Part shown: one piece after another, positions 1 through 8,807 of the stretch | How the letters are laid out: each line of letters begins with the position of its first letter | How positions within the stretch are numbered: position 1 is the first letter of the stretch | From: an uncultured Granulosicoccaceae bacterium | GTDB lineage: Bacteria > Pseudomonadota > Gammaproteobacteria > Granulosicoccales > Granulosicoccaceae | DNA: 64,000 nucleotides | NCBI GenBank assembly: GCA_937951345.1 | Contig: CALFCF010000001.1 | Coordinates: 1-64,000, forward strand | Direction: 5' to 3' | Program-made: the position numbers and the translations under genes | The notes under the pieces: generated by a model | The model's input: only the letters and a program-made list of their open reading frames with translations | The model's database searches: none | What the model was told of the DNA's origin: nothing

Positions 1-137
1 ACCTCTGATTTATTAGGCGAGGCAGGCAGGGCAAGGCGAAATTTGGCGAAAAAGCGGAGTGTATATGCGAATACATGAGCATTTTGAGCCGAATTTCAAC
101 GCAGCCCTGGCAACGCAGGCGATAAATCAGAGGTTCC
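1..137. repeat. Palindromic element, family 1, copy 1 (left end cut by window)
   Basis: The stretch starts with ACCTCTGATTTAT and ends at 122-137 with ATAAATCAGAGGTTCC, its inverse complement. It matches the complete 140-bp copy at 8667-8806 at all but three of its 137 visible positions. In the middle sits a small hairpin, TGTAT (60-64) and ATACA (71-75) around a 6-nt loop. There is no coding capacity. Size, terminal inverted repeats and near-identity of two copies 8.7 kb apart fit a non-autonomous mobile or REP/MITE-like element; no transposase is nearby. Confidence 0.85.
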
Positions 138-431
138 TTAAGCTAACTCAGTCCTTGCTCGTTTGTAAGACTAGGAGCTATTCGACAGTGTGTTCCTGAA
201 CATTCGTCGTTGTTGGCTTGTATAAACAATAGGTTATCAACTGATAGTAAGACACTGAATTCCCCTGGTTTCCCCGGTTTTCCAGTTGTATCACTCCAAT
301 CGTTTGAAATTTAATTCAGATTTTTTTCTCAACGCCGCTATCCATTTAAGATTTATTAGGACTACTTGCAATCAGTGCGCTGGTTAACGGGTAGTTGAAA
401 GTGTTTTATGGTTGTAATTTAGTGGTGCCAA

Positions 432-1394
432 ATGAAAGTAGCTGTATTAACCGAGTTCTCTTCCTCAATAGACCATCGTACTCGCTGGATTCGAAAACTA
501 AACCCGGAACCGGGCATTGCGCCGACTGACTCATTGAATGTCGGATTGGGCAATGCCTTTGTTATCTCAAATAGTAAAAATCGCCTGCGGTTTTCTTTAG
601 TTATATGTCTTTGCAGTTTGGCAGCAGCGTGTGGCTCCGGCAACGGGTCTTCTGCTCTGGATACTGTAGAGAACGAGTTAAGTATTGGTGCTGCAACTGA
701 CAACCTGCCAATCGAAGAAAACCAGCCGATCGAAGAAAACCAACCAATCGAAATAGTCGAACTGGATGTTGAACTGACGGCGCAGAACGTATCACCTCCT
801 GCCTCTACAACAGAATTAGTTCCAGACACTAATGAAGAAGCGGTTCCTCAGGCTGAGATTGAAATCACTCCTGCAGCGCCAGCGCCTGAATCCATTGATC
901 TGCCGACTTCGCAACCTGATTCTGCTCCAGTTTCCACTATCGTACTTGAAGATGTCGCCTGTGACGCTGATCAGGAGACTTTCAGAACGGCGCTACTTGA
1001 GTTGACCAACCAGGCACGGCAAATTTCCCGTGCCTGTGGCAGCAGTCTATTCGAAGCCGTTGCACCCTTAGCATGGGATGAGTCTTTAGCTCGCGCGGCA
1101 TCAGGTCATTCGACCGATATGTCGAGGCACAATTTCTTTAGTCACACGGGATCTGACGGCTCCAGTCCTGCACAGCGCGCCACTGCAGAAGGTTTTACGT
1201 TCAGTACAGTAGGAGAGAATATCGCGGCGGGTCAGCGTACCACCGGGGTTGTTCAAGAAGGTTGGCTCAATAGCCCGGGCCACTGTCAGAATATCATGCG
1301 ATCAAACTACACTCATATGGGTGCGAGTTGTGTGATCGACGAAGGCGCTGACTTCAGACGATACTGGACAGTTGTATTCGGACGCCCTCGATAG
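432..1394 (+). CDS. CAP (SCP/PR1, YkwD-like) domain lipoprotein
   Basis: Probably an exported, lipid-anchored protein with a C-terminal CAP/SCP fold (about residues 185-320). Family hallmarks visible are HSTDMSRHNFFSH, GENIA, and the C-terminal GWLNSPGHCQNIM followed by HMGASC. Bacterial members are extracellular and mostly of unknown activity. A hydrophobic stretch at about 54-66 ends in a lipobox (LAAAC, Cys67), so the first 35 or so residues are unusual for a signal peptide; TTG codons at 534 or 546 are possible real starts. Residues 70-180 are a Pro/Glu-rich linker containing a tandem PIEENQ repeat. It is monocistronic, with the palindromic repeat upstream. Function is assigned to family only. 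Confidence 0.85.
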   Translation: MKVAVLTEFSSSIDHRTRWIRKLNPEPGIAPTDSLNVGLGNAFVISNSKNRLRFSLVICLCSLAAACGSGNGSSALDTVENELSIGAATDNLPIEENQPIEENQPIEIVELDVELTAQNVSPPASTTELVPDTNEEAVPQAEIEITPAAPAPESIDLPTSQPDSAPVSTIVLEDVACDADQETFRTALLELTNQARQISRACGSSLFEAVAPLAWDESLARAASGHSTDMSRHNFFSHTGSDGSSPAQRATAEGFTFSTVGENIAAGQRTTGVVQEGWLNSPGHCQNIMRSNYTHMGASCVIDEGADFRRYWTVVFGRPR

Positions 1395-1437
1395 CGCACA
1401 GGTTTTCTGCGCGCAATAGTCAGTCTCCCTGGTGTCG

Positions 1438-2235
1438 CTATACCTGCGTTGATGGTCCGGCTGTTAACCCGCCATCAACCACCAATGTTTCACCGGTAAT
1501 GTATCTACCACCGGCACAAAGAAACAAAATCGCTTCTGCATAATCCTCGGGTGTACCTGCGCGTTTTAACGGAATTTTGCTCATAAATTCATCGGTTCGT
1601 TCAAAACGACACTCCCACTCAGAATCTACAACTCCCGGTGCTATGGCATTGACACGGACGTCCGGTCCGAATGCACGAGCATGTTCTTTGGTTAGATTGA
1701 TGAGCGCAGCTTTGGTTGCAGCATAGGTTGAACTAGAACCATTGCCATAGATTCCCGCAATGGATGCGGTATTGACGATAGCCCCGCCGGTTTTCTGTAG
1801 CGCGCCTATTGCAGCACGTGTGCAATACCAGGGTCCCAGCAAGTTGACCTGTAGCAACTTTGTCCAGAAGTTTTGATCAGGTGTGTCCAGATCATGTGCC
1901 GGGATCGGTGACTTCGTCCCCGGTGTACCTGCATTGTTCACCAGAAAATCCAGTCGACCGAGATCGGTTATCGCGGTTTCGACCATTTCGGTTGCTAATA
2001 CTTCATCGCCGGCGTTACCGGGTGCAGATATCGCTTGATAACCTTTGGATGTGATCGCATCAACAGCCTGTTTTAACCGCGGGTTTCCGGGTAAGTCGTT
2101 CAGTGCCACTTTACAGCCGTTTTCAGCAAGCAATAATGCAGTAGCGAAACCGATACCCGATGCTGCTCCGGTTACCAGTGCGGTTTTTTCATTGAGATTT
2201 GCCGAGATGTTGATCGTCTGGGTTGTTGATGTCAT
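1438..2235 (-). CDS. SDR family NAD(P)-dependent oxidoreductase
   Basis: A 265-residue classical short-chain dehydrogenase/reductase. The cofactor motif TGAASGIG is at 22-29, NNAG at 100-103, and the catalytic Ser158, Tyr171 and Lys175 (YxxxK) are all present. The C-terminal VVDGG is typical. The substrate cannot be deduced. The frame is open further upstream, to 2397, but that part runs over the end of queG and shows no SDR similarity, so the ATG at 2235 (MTSTTQ) is chosen. It is the last gene of the minus-strand block ogt-queG-SDR, with about 20 bp to queG. Confidence 0.87.
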   Translation of the reverse strand: MTSTTQTINISANLNEKTALVTGAASGIGFATALLLAENGCKVALNDLPGNPRLKQAVDAITSKGYQAISAPGNAGDEVLATEMVETAITDLGRLDFLVNNAGTPGTKSPIPAHDLDTPDQNFWTKLLQVNLLGPWYCTRAAIGALQKTGGAIVNTASIAGIYGNGSSSTYAATKAALINLTKEHARAFGPDVRVNAIAPGVVDSEWECRFERTDEFMSKIPLKRAGTPEDYAEAILFLCAGGRYITGETLVVDGGLTAGPSTQV

Positions 2236-2255
2236 GACAAAGAAATGAATTGCAG

Positions 2256-3419
2256 TTAGTTGTGTTGTTTTAACGCCCAGTCTACATGTTCTCTGACGAG
2301 TGCGGACGTGTCTTCGCGGCGCGCAACCAATGCTGAAGTTACATCTGTCGTCGTCGGTGCATTGCCAAGCGCAACCGCTATGTTTCGTAACCAGCACTCG
2401 TAGCCAATGCGTCTTATCGCTGAACCTTCGGTTTTCTGTAGAAACTCGGCTTCGGTCCAGGCGAATAAATCCACCAGCCGGCTGTGATCAAGGGCGTGGC
2501 GTGGCTCAAAATCAGCCTCGCAGGTCTCTGATGCAAACTTGTTAAACGGACAGACCAGTTGGCAGTCGTCACAGCCATAAATGCGGTTACCTATGGCACG
2601 GCGAAATTCCTCCGGGATCGAACTCCGAAGTTCTATCGTCAAGTAGGAGATACAGCGTCGTGCATCCACCTGGCGGGGAGCGACTATCGCGTCGGTCGGG
2701 CAGGCCGTCATACACGCTGTGCAACTGCCGCAATGATTGTTTTTGCTAACTTCGTTGCCGATTAGTTCAATACTATCGGCAGGTTGTATCGTTTTGATGG
2801 GTGTTGTTGCGGATTGCGCAGACTCTTTCAGTTGCGCTCGTTGCATTGTTGGTTCGCTGTCCGCTGTTTTATTAAGTGGCAGATCGGTATAGATCTCACC
2901 AATAAAGAACCACGACCCGGCATTCTGATGTAACAGGTTGGAATGTTTTCCAATCCAGCCAAGTCCGGCTTTTTCAGCCAGTGCTTTCTCCAGAACCGGC
3001 GCACTATCGACGAACACGCGATAACCGAATTCACCGACATGTTCGGTCAGCTTCGACGCCAGCTGTTGCAAACGTTTTCGCATGAGTTTGTGATAGTCAC
3101 GCCCTGTTGCGTAGCGAGAGACGTAGCCGCGCTCAGCATCATTCAGAATCTGTTCGGCGTCGGCCGCTTGTGCTGGCCAATAGTCCATACGAACACTGAT
3201 GACGCTTATAGTGCCGGGTACCAGTTGTTCAGGGCGGGAACGTTTTCGCCCGTGGCGTTCCATGTACGACATATCGCCATGAAAACCGGCGTCCAGCCAG
3301 CGTTCAAGAAACGTTTCATGCCTGGATAAATCTGTGTCGCTGAAACCAACGGCTTGAAAACCGGCACCCTGTGCCAGCGTTTCAACCAGATGGCAATAGT
3401 GTTCTGCGCTGTGCTTCAA
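2256..3419 (-). CDS. queG: Epoxyqueuosine reductase QueG
   Basis: Last step of queuosine synthesis: cobalamin-dependent reduction of epoxyqueuosine in the tRNA wobble base. The 387-residue protein has the QueG N-terminal domain (FVDSAPVLEKALAEKAGLGWIGK, which holds the active-site Asp) and two [4Fe-4S] clusters, CGSCTACMTACP and YGCDDCQLVCP. Oddity: about 35-45 extra residues, Ser/Thr/Gln-rich, lie between the TDLPL strand and the first cysteine cluster, where E. coli QueG has a short loop. The start overlaps the ogt stop by 4 nt (ATGA), implying translational coupling with ogt. Confidence 0.95.
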   Translation of the reverse strand: MKHSAEHYCHLVETLAQGAGFQAVGFSDTDLSRHETFLERWLDAGFHGDMSYMERHGRKRSRPEQLVPGTISVISVRMDYWPAQAADAEQILNDAERGYVSRYATGRDYHKLMRKRLQQLASKLTEHVGEFGYRVFVDSAPVLEKALAEKAGLGWIGKHSNLLHQNAGSWFFIGEIYTDLPLNKTADSEPTMQRAQLKESAQSATTPIKTIQPADSIELIGNEVSKNNHCGSCTACMTACPTDAIVAPRQVDARRCISYLTIELRSSIPEEFRRAIGNRIYGCDDCQLVCPFNKFASETCEADFEPRHALDHSRLVDLFAWTEAEFLQKTEGSAIRRIGYECWLRNIAVALGNAPTTTDVTSALVARREDTSALVREHVDWALKQHN

Positions 3420-3961
3420 TCGTTTGCCATTGCGGTTGCCACCGGTTGCAGCTGGAAGTCATCTGCCACGGCGTTCGCCTCCAGTTTCAGAAGGTGTTGT
3501 TTGCGTTCCAGACCTCCGGCATAACCCGTCAGTGAGCCCGATGCACCGATAACACGGTGACAGGGGACGATGATTGATACAGGGTTGCGCCCGACTGCAG
3601 CTGCCACGGCACGAACGGCACTTGGTTTATTTAGCCGTTTAGCCAACTCGCCATAGGTAATGGTTGTACCAGCTGGAATTTCCAACAGCTTGTGCCAAAC
3701 CTTCTGTTGAAAGTCCGTGCCGCTAAGGGAAAGTGACGGTGTGGATGGTGCATCGCCGGTACTAAAGTAATTTTGTAAAGCGCCAGCTGTTTCGCTTAGC
3801 AAGTTATTGCGGTCATCCTGTTGCCATGTTTGTGGTACTTGCGGATAGTATTTTTGCTGATCAAACCAAATACCGCTCAGTCCGTTGTCGTTGCATGTGA
3901 TCAATAGTCTGCCTAACGGCGAGTCTGAGTATGTGTAACGTGTATTCATCGTGTGCTCCAA
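3416..3961 (-). CDS. ogt: Methylated-DNA--protein-cysteine methyltransferase
   Basis: Suicide repair of O6-methylguanine in DNA. The protein has 181 residues, with acceptor Cys134 in PCHRVIG, the arginine finger in AVRAVA (Arg118) and the C-terminal GYAGGLERKQHLLKLE. Met5 (MNTRYT) is an alternative start. It overlaps queG by 4 nt and lies 72 bp downstream of the Ada-AlkA fusion on the same strand, so two alkylation-damage repair genes are adjacent. Length and motifs fit Ogt/Ada C-terminal-domain enzymes without an extra fused domain. Confidence 0.95.
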   Translation of the reverse strand: MEHTMNTRYTYSDSPLGRLLITCNDNGLSGIWFDQQKYYPQVPQTWQQDDRNNLLSETAGALQNYFSTGDAPSTPSLSLSGTDFQQKVWHKLLEIPAGTTITYGELAKRLNKPSAVRAVAAAVGRNPVSIIVPCHRVIGASGSLTGYAGGLERKQHLLKLEANAVADDFQLQPVATAMAND

Positions 3962-4033
3962 CTTCCTTCAGGTGTCACTGTAACTACAAACCGCTGGCAA
4001 TCGGAATCTGTGCGTATGCCTGGGCGTTTAGAC

Positions 4034-5554
4034 TTATTTTTGTGCATGTTTACTCGCTGTCTCGAGTGATCGCCATAAATGCATAACTGCATAAGCGCGC
4101 CACGGGCGCCAACGTTCAGCTAAATGTTTTGCTTTGGCCGGTGTATCTATATTCAGCGCTTTCATCACACCATAATCCGCTGCCGGAAATGCGTCTGGCC
4201 AGTGCAGTGCCCGCATACACAGGTAATGTGCAGTCCAGTCACCGATGCCCGGAAATGCCTTTAGCGTTGCGAATGTTGTGTCTGCATCTGCAGTGGGTGA
4301 CAGATCAAGTTCGCCTTTAACCAGTGCTTTTGCAATTAGTCGAATGGTATCGGCACGTCGACCGATGATACCGAGCTTTGCGATGCTGTCTTTGCGGGCG
4401 CGCGCGATCGTCGAAGCCCGTGGGAACGTGTAGGCATGCTCTTCATTCAGCGGATTGTCTATTTTATCGCCGAAGCGATGCACAAACCGGGTTGCCAGCG
4501 TGCGTGCAGCTTTAACTGTTATTTGTTGTCCCAGCACGGCCCGTACCGCAAGTTCAAACCCGTTTGCGGCCCCCGGTAATCGTAAGCCGGGTGTCTCACT
4601 GGCAAGATCACCCAGCACAGGTAAGTAGGCGTCTGGGTCCGCATCGAGATCAAACAAGTGGCGAACGATTGCGATTACCGTGGTAACTTGTGGTAACAAC
4701 GACTCGTCCATTGCCAGTGACAGGCAGTTTTTACCACTCACCGGTGTGACATGTATCCAGCCGCGGTGGGTTTTTGTGTCATTTATTGGATCTTGCAGGC
4801 ATAGCGTCCGGCTGTAACGCAATTCATCCGTGTATTCGACTCCGTGCAGACTGCGTGCCGATAGAAATTTAACAATACGCGGGAAGTCATAGGGCTCGCG
4901 ATAACTCAGTAGAAAAACAGATTTTTCACTTCCCAATGTATCTGTTTTCTTTTTTGTTCTTACACGGGTTTGCTGTCGCAATTCTCCGGGAGTGCATTGG
5001 TAATGCTGCTTAAAACTGGCTTGCAGACGGCGCGTGCTGCTAAACCCTGATGCCATCGCAACATCGTTGACCGTAAGTTCAGTACCTGCCAGTAAACGCC
5101 TTGCCATCAATCGGCGTTGTGTCTGCAGGTAGTCAATCGGTGTCACGCCCAGATGTTGTTCAAACACCCTTCGCAGGTGCCGATCCGTAACACCGAGTTG
5201 CGCTGCTATTTCTGTTACCGGCTGCGATGTATGCAGATCGTTTCGCATCAAACGTGCAGCATGCAGTGCCAGTTGGTGGCTTATATCGTTCGTGGACCAA
5301 CCCGGTGCATTTTCTGGGCGGCATAACAGACAGGGTCTGAAGCCGGCCTGTTCAGCAGCGGCTGCGGAATCGTAAAACCTGCAATTGACGGCTTTGGGGC
5401 GGCGCACACGACAGACCGGACGGCAGTAAATGCCAGTTGATAAGACGCCGACATAGAACTTGCCATCGAATCGGGAATCACGCGATACCAGCGCCTTGTA
5501 GCAAACTTCCGGGTCGCTGGTTAATCGGTCTGTTTCGGATGAGCTTGTCGTCAT
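4034..5554 (-). CDS. alkA: Ada-AlkA fusion: methylphosphotriester sensor, AraC HTH, 3-methyladenine DNA glycosylase II
   Basis: Three fused parts in 506 residues. First is an Ada-type zinc domain with Cys44, Cys48, Cys75 and Cys78 (CRPVC and CLLC); Cys44 is the expected methyl acceptor from phosphotriesters. Second is an AraC-type helix-turn-helix at about 95-200. Third is an AlkA N-terminal domain and HhH-GPD glycosylase, with FPGIGDWTAHY and the catalytic Asp in AADYG. This arrangement is known in many bacteria and joins damage sensing, gene activation and base excision. The O6-methyltransferase domain of E. coli Ada is absent and is instead supplied by the next gene, ogt, a likely regulatory target. 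The next 170 bp upstream are non-coding. Confidence 0.95.
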   Translation of the reverse strand: MTTSSSETDRLTSDPEVCYKALVSRDSRFDGKFYVGVLSTGIYCRPVCRVRRPKAVNCRFYDSAAAAEQAGFRPCLLCRPENAPGWSTNDISHQLALHAARLMRNDLHTSQPVTEIAAQLGVTDRHLRRVFEQHLGVTPIDYLQTQRRLMARRLLAGTELTVNDVAMASGFSSTRRLQASFKQHYQCTPGELRQQTRVRTKKKTDTLGSEKSVFLLSYREPYDFPRIVKFLSARSLHGVEYTDELRYSRTLCLQDPINDTKTHRGWIHVTPVSGKNCLSLAMDESLLPQVTTVIAIVRHLFDLDADPDAYLPVLGDLASETPGLRLPGAANGFELAVRAVLGQQITVKAARTLATRFVHRFGDKIDNPLNEEHAYTFPRASTIARARKDSIAKLGIIGRRADTIRLIAKALVKGELDLSPTADADTTFATLKAFPGIGDWTAHYLCMRALHWPDAFPAADYGVMKALNIDTPAKAKHLAERWRPWRAYAVMHLWRSLETASKHAQK

Positions 5555-5723
5555 GGGGATGCGGTTCAGGATGTATGACCTGTATTCCGGTTACCTTCAT
5601 GCGGTCTATTATGAAGTGAATACTGCTTTAGTGTGCGCTGATATCGGACATTGTGTTTCCGTCACCGCTATATCGGGCACTGTGGACGCCGGTGAACTTT
5701 GTATAACGACTACAAAAGGGCCA

Positions 5724-6467
5724 CTAGACGGGAAAGTGCCCGTTTTTGTAGTACACCAGCGTACCCGGATGTCCGCCCCAGGCCTGCCAGGCGGGAACCG
5801 GATTGCGTAACCAGCTTTTCGGTGCGTAACTGCCGTAGGCATCGTGCAGCTTTCCTTCAACGACAAAGATTTCCTCGCCCTGCGGGTCGAGCTGCGGTTT
5901 GAACCATGCGGGCTTAAGCCATCGAATCATTAAAACGCTCCGCTCGGCATGCACATGCAACGGCAAAACTTCCGTATGCTCCACAGGTCCGGGCAACCAT
6001 TCGTTGTCGTTGGCCAAATCAATGATTCGCTCCTGGTCATCGCGCATCGACATCTCACCGATTTTCAGGAGAGCGTAACAGCCGTGCCGGCTGCTGAAGT
6101 TCAGAGATTCCGCCTGTGGCAGACGAATGTAGGAACGTTCTACAAATTGTTTTTTTATCGTGTGCGATTCGGTTAAATCGCCACTGATTAAAAGCGCTTC
6201 ACAACCTGCCGGTGATGGTTGAATCTGCCAGGTTGATTGCGCACCAAGAGATAGTAAACAGGTCATGCGCCGGCCAGCCCGTTGCAACGGGCTTCCAGAC
6301 AGGTCGACAGCTTCGAATACATGGCAATCGGTTTCCCCTCGTTTCAGGGTAACCGTCCATGGTGGTGTGACACCCGCGTCACCGCTGTGATTGTCCGGAT
6401 GGAGATCTTCAACGCGCACCGTATAGTCACCGTTGGCAGCCGCTATGGATTCTGGGTCAAAGAGCAT
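5724..6467 (-). CDS. ChrR-like cupin domain protein
   Basis: A cytosolic protein of about 247 residues with two cupin-like halves; the second matches the ChrR-type anti-sigma cupin pattern (HVHAERS, GEEIFVVEG, GSYAPKSWLRNP, HPGTLVYYKNGHF). Such domains usually bind a metal ion. The N-terminal zinc-binding anti-sigma domain of true ChrR is missing and no ECF sigma factor is adjacent, so a role as anti-sigma factor is unlikely. The frame is open to 6566; the ATG at 6467 (MLFDPESIAAANGDYTV) is chosen because similarity to the family begins there. It is divergent from lexA. Confidence 0.75.
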   Translation of the reverse strand: MLFDPESIAAANGDYTVRVEDLHPDNHSGDAGVTPPWTVTLKRGETDCHVFEAVDLSGSPLQRAGRRMTCLLSLGAQSTWQIQPSPAGCEALLISGDLTESHTIKKQFVERSYIRLPQAESLNFSSRHGCYALLKIGEMSMRDDQERIIDLANDNEWLPGPVEHTEVLPLHVHAERSVLMIRWLKPAWFKPQLDPQGEEIFVVEGKLHDAYGSYAPKSWLRNPVPAWQAWGGHPGTLVYYKNGHFPV

Positions 6468-6663
6468 GGGGAAACGGATTCGTGGCCTCAACTGTGAATG
6501 AAATATAAAACATATTTTGTGTTTGACCTGCAAACTTGGACTCGCCTGTCTGGCAGTTTGAAGCAAACGTTGCTGCGATAGCGCCGAAACTGCGAACAGA
6601 GAATGTCCATTGGACAGCGTTACACGTACAGGCTGATCTTAAAAATTCTTTGAAATTCTTGAA

Positions 6664-6710
6664 TAAACCATTTGAATGTTCTCTAAATGTACTCTATATT
6701 CTAAATACAA
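6664..6710 (+). promoter_or_regulatory. Probable lexA promoter/operator region
   Basis: Immediately upstream of the lexA ATG the AT-rich DNA carries a direct repeat: TTCTCTAAATGTAC at about 6680-6693 and TTCTAAATAC further on, ending just before the start codon. LexA usually represses its own gene from operators placed here. The E. coli-type CTGT-N8-ACAG box is not visible. This is inference from position and repetition only. Confidence 0.3.
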
Positions 6711-7436
6711 ATGACATCCGCACACACAACCATACCCACACTAACAGGCTTTGAGAAAAAGCTTGTGTGCGCTATTGCAGTGCTGGCCGGTCCAACGCAG
6801 TCACCAACAGTCGCTGAAATTGCAAGGCATCTCAAGGTAAATTCGCGAGGCTCAGTGCATCGGTATTTACAATCCTTGATAGCCAAAGATTGTGTTGAAC
6901 GCGAGGGCAGGGGGTGGCGCAGTATCAGCCTGACTCCAAGCGGCAAGGCTGCCGCTGATCATTTTATGCCCACTTTCGGCACAAGCCCCGTCACGGGCAG
7001 CCACCTGTCGCCTGTGAACCTACCGTCAACTGATAGCGAACAGTTGAACACTGACAATTACAGAATCCCGCTTCTCGGCAAGATCGCTGCTGGTAAACCC
7101 ATCGAAGCCATGTCCAACGAGGATACCTTGGATCTTGCCGGGTTTTTTATTGGACCGGATCGCTATGCACTGCGAGTAACTGGTGACTCAATGATTGAGG
7201 CCGGCATACTCGATGGCGATACGGTCATTGTTAAAAAGCAATCCACCGCCCGCGCGGGTGACATAGTGGTTGCACTGATAGACAGGCAGGAAGCCACATT
7301 AAAACGACTGGGCGCAACTAAAACGGATGGATCAGTCGAGTTACAACCGGAAAACGTCAACATGAAACCCATGCGCTATGCCGGGTCGCGTGTCGATATA
7401 CAAGGTGTGGTGGTAGGGCAGTTGCGTTCCTACTAA
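6711..7436 (+). CDS. lexA: LexA repressor (S24 autoprotease), SOS regulator
   Basis: Transcriptional repressor of the DNA-damage response that cuts itself when RecA is activated. Residues 14-75 form the winged-helix DNA-binding domain (PTVAEIARHLKV, recognition region SRGSVHRYLQSL). The cleavage bond is Ala127-Gly128, and the catalytic dyad is Ser160 (TGDSM) and Lys198. Length is 241 residues, longer than the 202 of E. coli because of a longer linker (about 80-115). The recognition helix differs strongly from the E. coli type, so the operator is expected to differ as well. No other SOS gene follows it here. Confidence 0.9.
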   Translation: MTSAHTTIPTLTGFEKKLVCAIAVLAGPTQSPTVAEIARHLKVNSRGSVHRYLQSLIAKDCVEREGRGWRSISLTPSGKAAADHFMPTFGTSPVTGSHLSPVNLPSTDSEQLNTDNYRIPLLGKIAAGKPIEAMSNEDTLDLAGFFIGPDRYALRVTGDSMIEAGILDGDTVIVKKQSTARAGDIVVALIDRQEATLKRLGATKTDGSVELQPENVNMKPMRYAGSRVDIQGVVVGQLRSY

Positions 7437-7540
7437 CAGATCACCGACTGATTTGGATTGCTTGTTGCCGGTTGCCGGTTGCTACGCGTTGTTGTTTGTC
7501 TATAGTAGCTTTACTGATATAGATAGCTGACAGCCCAGGT

Positions 7541-8605
7541 ATGAAAGTCGCAGTCTTCGTGCAGGACAGCCTGCCCAATCGTTATGTTGGTCCGGATCTT
7601 ACACCTAACTTATGGCGCCTGATTACTAACGGTGGAGGGTGGTGCCAGAGCGGTGGTATTTCGGTGCTTGCGTCGTCAACTTTTCCTAATCATGCAACGT
7701 TCGTGACCGGTGGTGACGTGCAGGACCATGGTATCTATACCAACAAAAATTGGAACGGGTCTGAATTCATCTGTGCGTCTAGCGTTGGCCCTGCCATAGA
7801 AACACTGTTCGATGCAGCTGCAAAGCAAGGGCTTACAACAGCTGCAGTCATGGGTGATCAGACTATGATCGGTGTGACGGCTGCGCACCGGGCGGATGTT
7901 TTCTGGCCGAGTGAAAGCCACGCACAGCCACCGAACCGAACCGATTCACTGGGCTATGCCGCCAATCAGGTGGTTATTGAACAACTGATCGCACTTGATG
8001 CACCAAAGGCTGATCTCTGTCTTATACACATTAATGAGCCTGATTCGGCTTTGCATGTGTGGGGGCCTGAGGCAACAGAGGTTCATGATCAGATCAAACG
8101 TTGCGATGATGATCTGGGTGTTGTCGTAGAACTATTTAAAACCGCCTGGCAGGACACCGTGTTTTTCGTGCTCAGTGATCATGAGCAGGAGCTGGTAGAC
8201 CAGTCTCAACCTGAGATAACAATCCAGTCGCTCCTCGATGCAGCATGTCTGCAAGGGCATGGACATGATGAGGGGGCAGTTGCGCAGGTTGTTGACGGAC
8301 CGGGTGCGTCCAGGCTACTGCAAATACCCGAGATTGAAGGGGCAGTTGATCTCGATGACAAACATTCGCTGGTATGGTCGACCAGCGGACGGGTGTTTGG
8401 ACATCAGCGCAAGGGGCGATGCGGCCAGCATGGTTCGCCCAGAACCGTAACGCAAGTGGCTGCAGTGGCTGGCGGTCATCCGGTGGTTGGCAAGATTGCG
8501 TCGACACTAAATAGCCGACAACCCCATGCAACCGAATGGGCGCCTACCATTGCGAAGTGTCTGGGTTTTGAACTGCCGTCAGCGACTGGTCGAGCGTTGT
8601 GGTGA
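7541..8605 (+). CDS. Alkaline phosphatase superfamily: nucleotide pyrophosphatase/phosphodiesterase-like
   Basis: A 354-residue metal-dependent hydrolase of the type I phosphodiesterase/nucleotide pyrophosphatase family. Metal ligands are expected at Asp9, in HINEPDSALHVWGPE and in LSDHEQE; the nucleophile is Thr47 in SSTFPNHATF, followed by the family's HGIYTN loop. No signal peptide is seen, so it is predicted to be cytosolic, which is unusual because many relatives are exported. The substrate is unknown. It lies about 100 bp downstream of lexA on the same strand, perhaps with its own promoter, and ends 60 bp before the palindromic repeat. Confidence 0.85.
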   Translation: MKVAVFVQDSLPNRYVGPDLTPNLWRLITNGGGWCQSGGISVLASSTFPNHATFVTGGDVQDHGIYTNKNWNGSEFICASSVGPAIETLFDAAAKQGLTTAAVMGDQTMIGVTAAHRADVFWPSESHAQPPNRTDSLGYAANQVVIEQLIALDAPKADLCLIHINEPDSALHVWGPEATEVHDQIKRCDDDLGVVVELFKTAWQDTVFFVLSDHEQELVDQSQPEITIQSLLDAACLQGHGHDEGAVAQVVDGPGASRLLQIPEIEGAVDLDDKHSLVWSTSGRVFGHQRKGRCGQHGSPRTVTQVAAVAGGHPVVGKIASTLNSRQPHATEWAPTIAKCLGFELPSATGRALW

Positions 8606-8666
8606 AATTGTTTTTAGCTTCGTTGCAAAACCACAACACAAATACAGTAAACCGTAGCAAAACTAA

Positions 8667-8806
8667 GGAACCTCTGATTTATTAGGCGAGGCAGGCAGAG
8701 CAAGGCGAAATTTGGCGAAAAAGCGGAGTGTATATGCGAATACATGAGCATTTTGAGCCGAATTTCAACACAGCCATGGCAACGCAGGCGATAAATCAGA
8801 GGTTCC
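8667..8806. repeat. Palindromic element, family 1, complete copy
   Basis: A 140-bp element with perfect 16-bp terminal inverted repeats, GGAACCTCTGATTTAT (8667-8682) and ATAAATCAGAGGTTCC (8791-8806). The central hairpin is TGTAT (8729-8733) and ATACA (8740-8744). It is nearly identical to the copy at 1-137. Its right end touches the 45-bp direct repeat that starts at 8808, so the element marks the left border of the accessory stretch. Confidence 0.92.
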
Positions 8807-8807
8807 C

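Noticed and set aside
708-752. CRISPR or VNTR array at the 18-bp repeats in the CAP gene
   Set aside because: It has only two and a half units without spacers and encodes an in-frame PIEENQ repeat in a linker.
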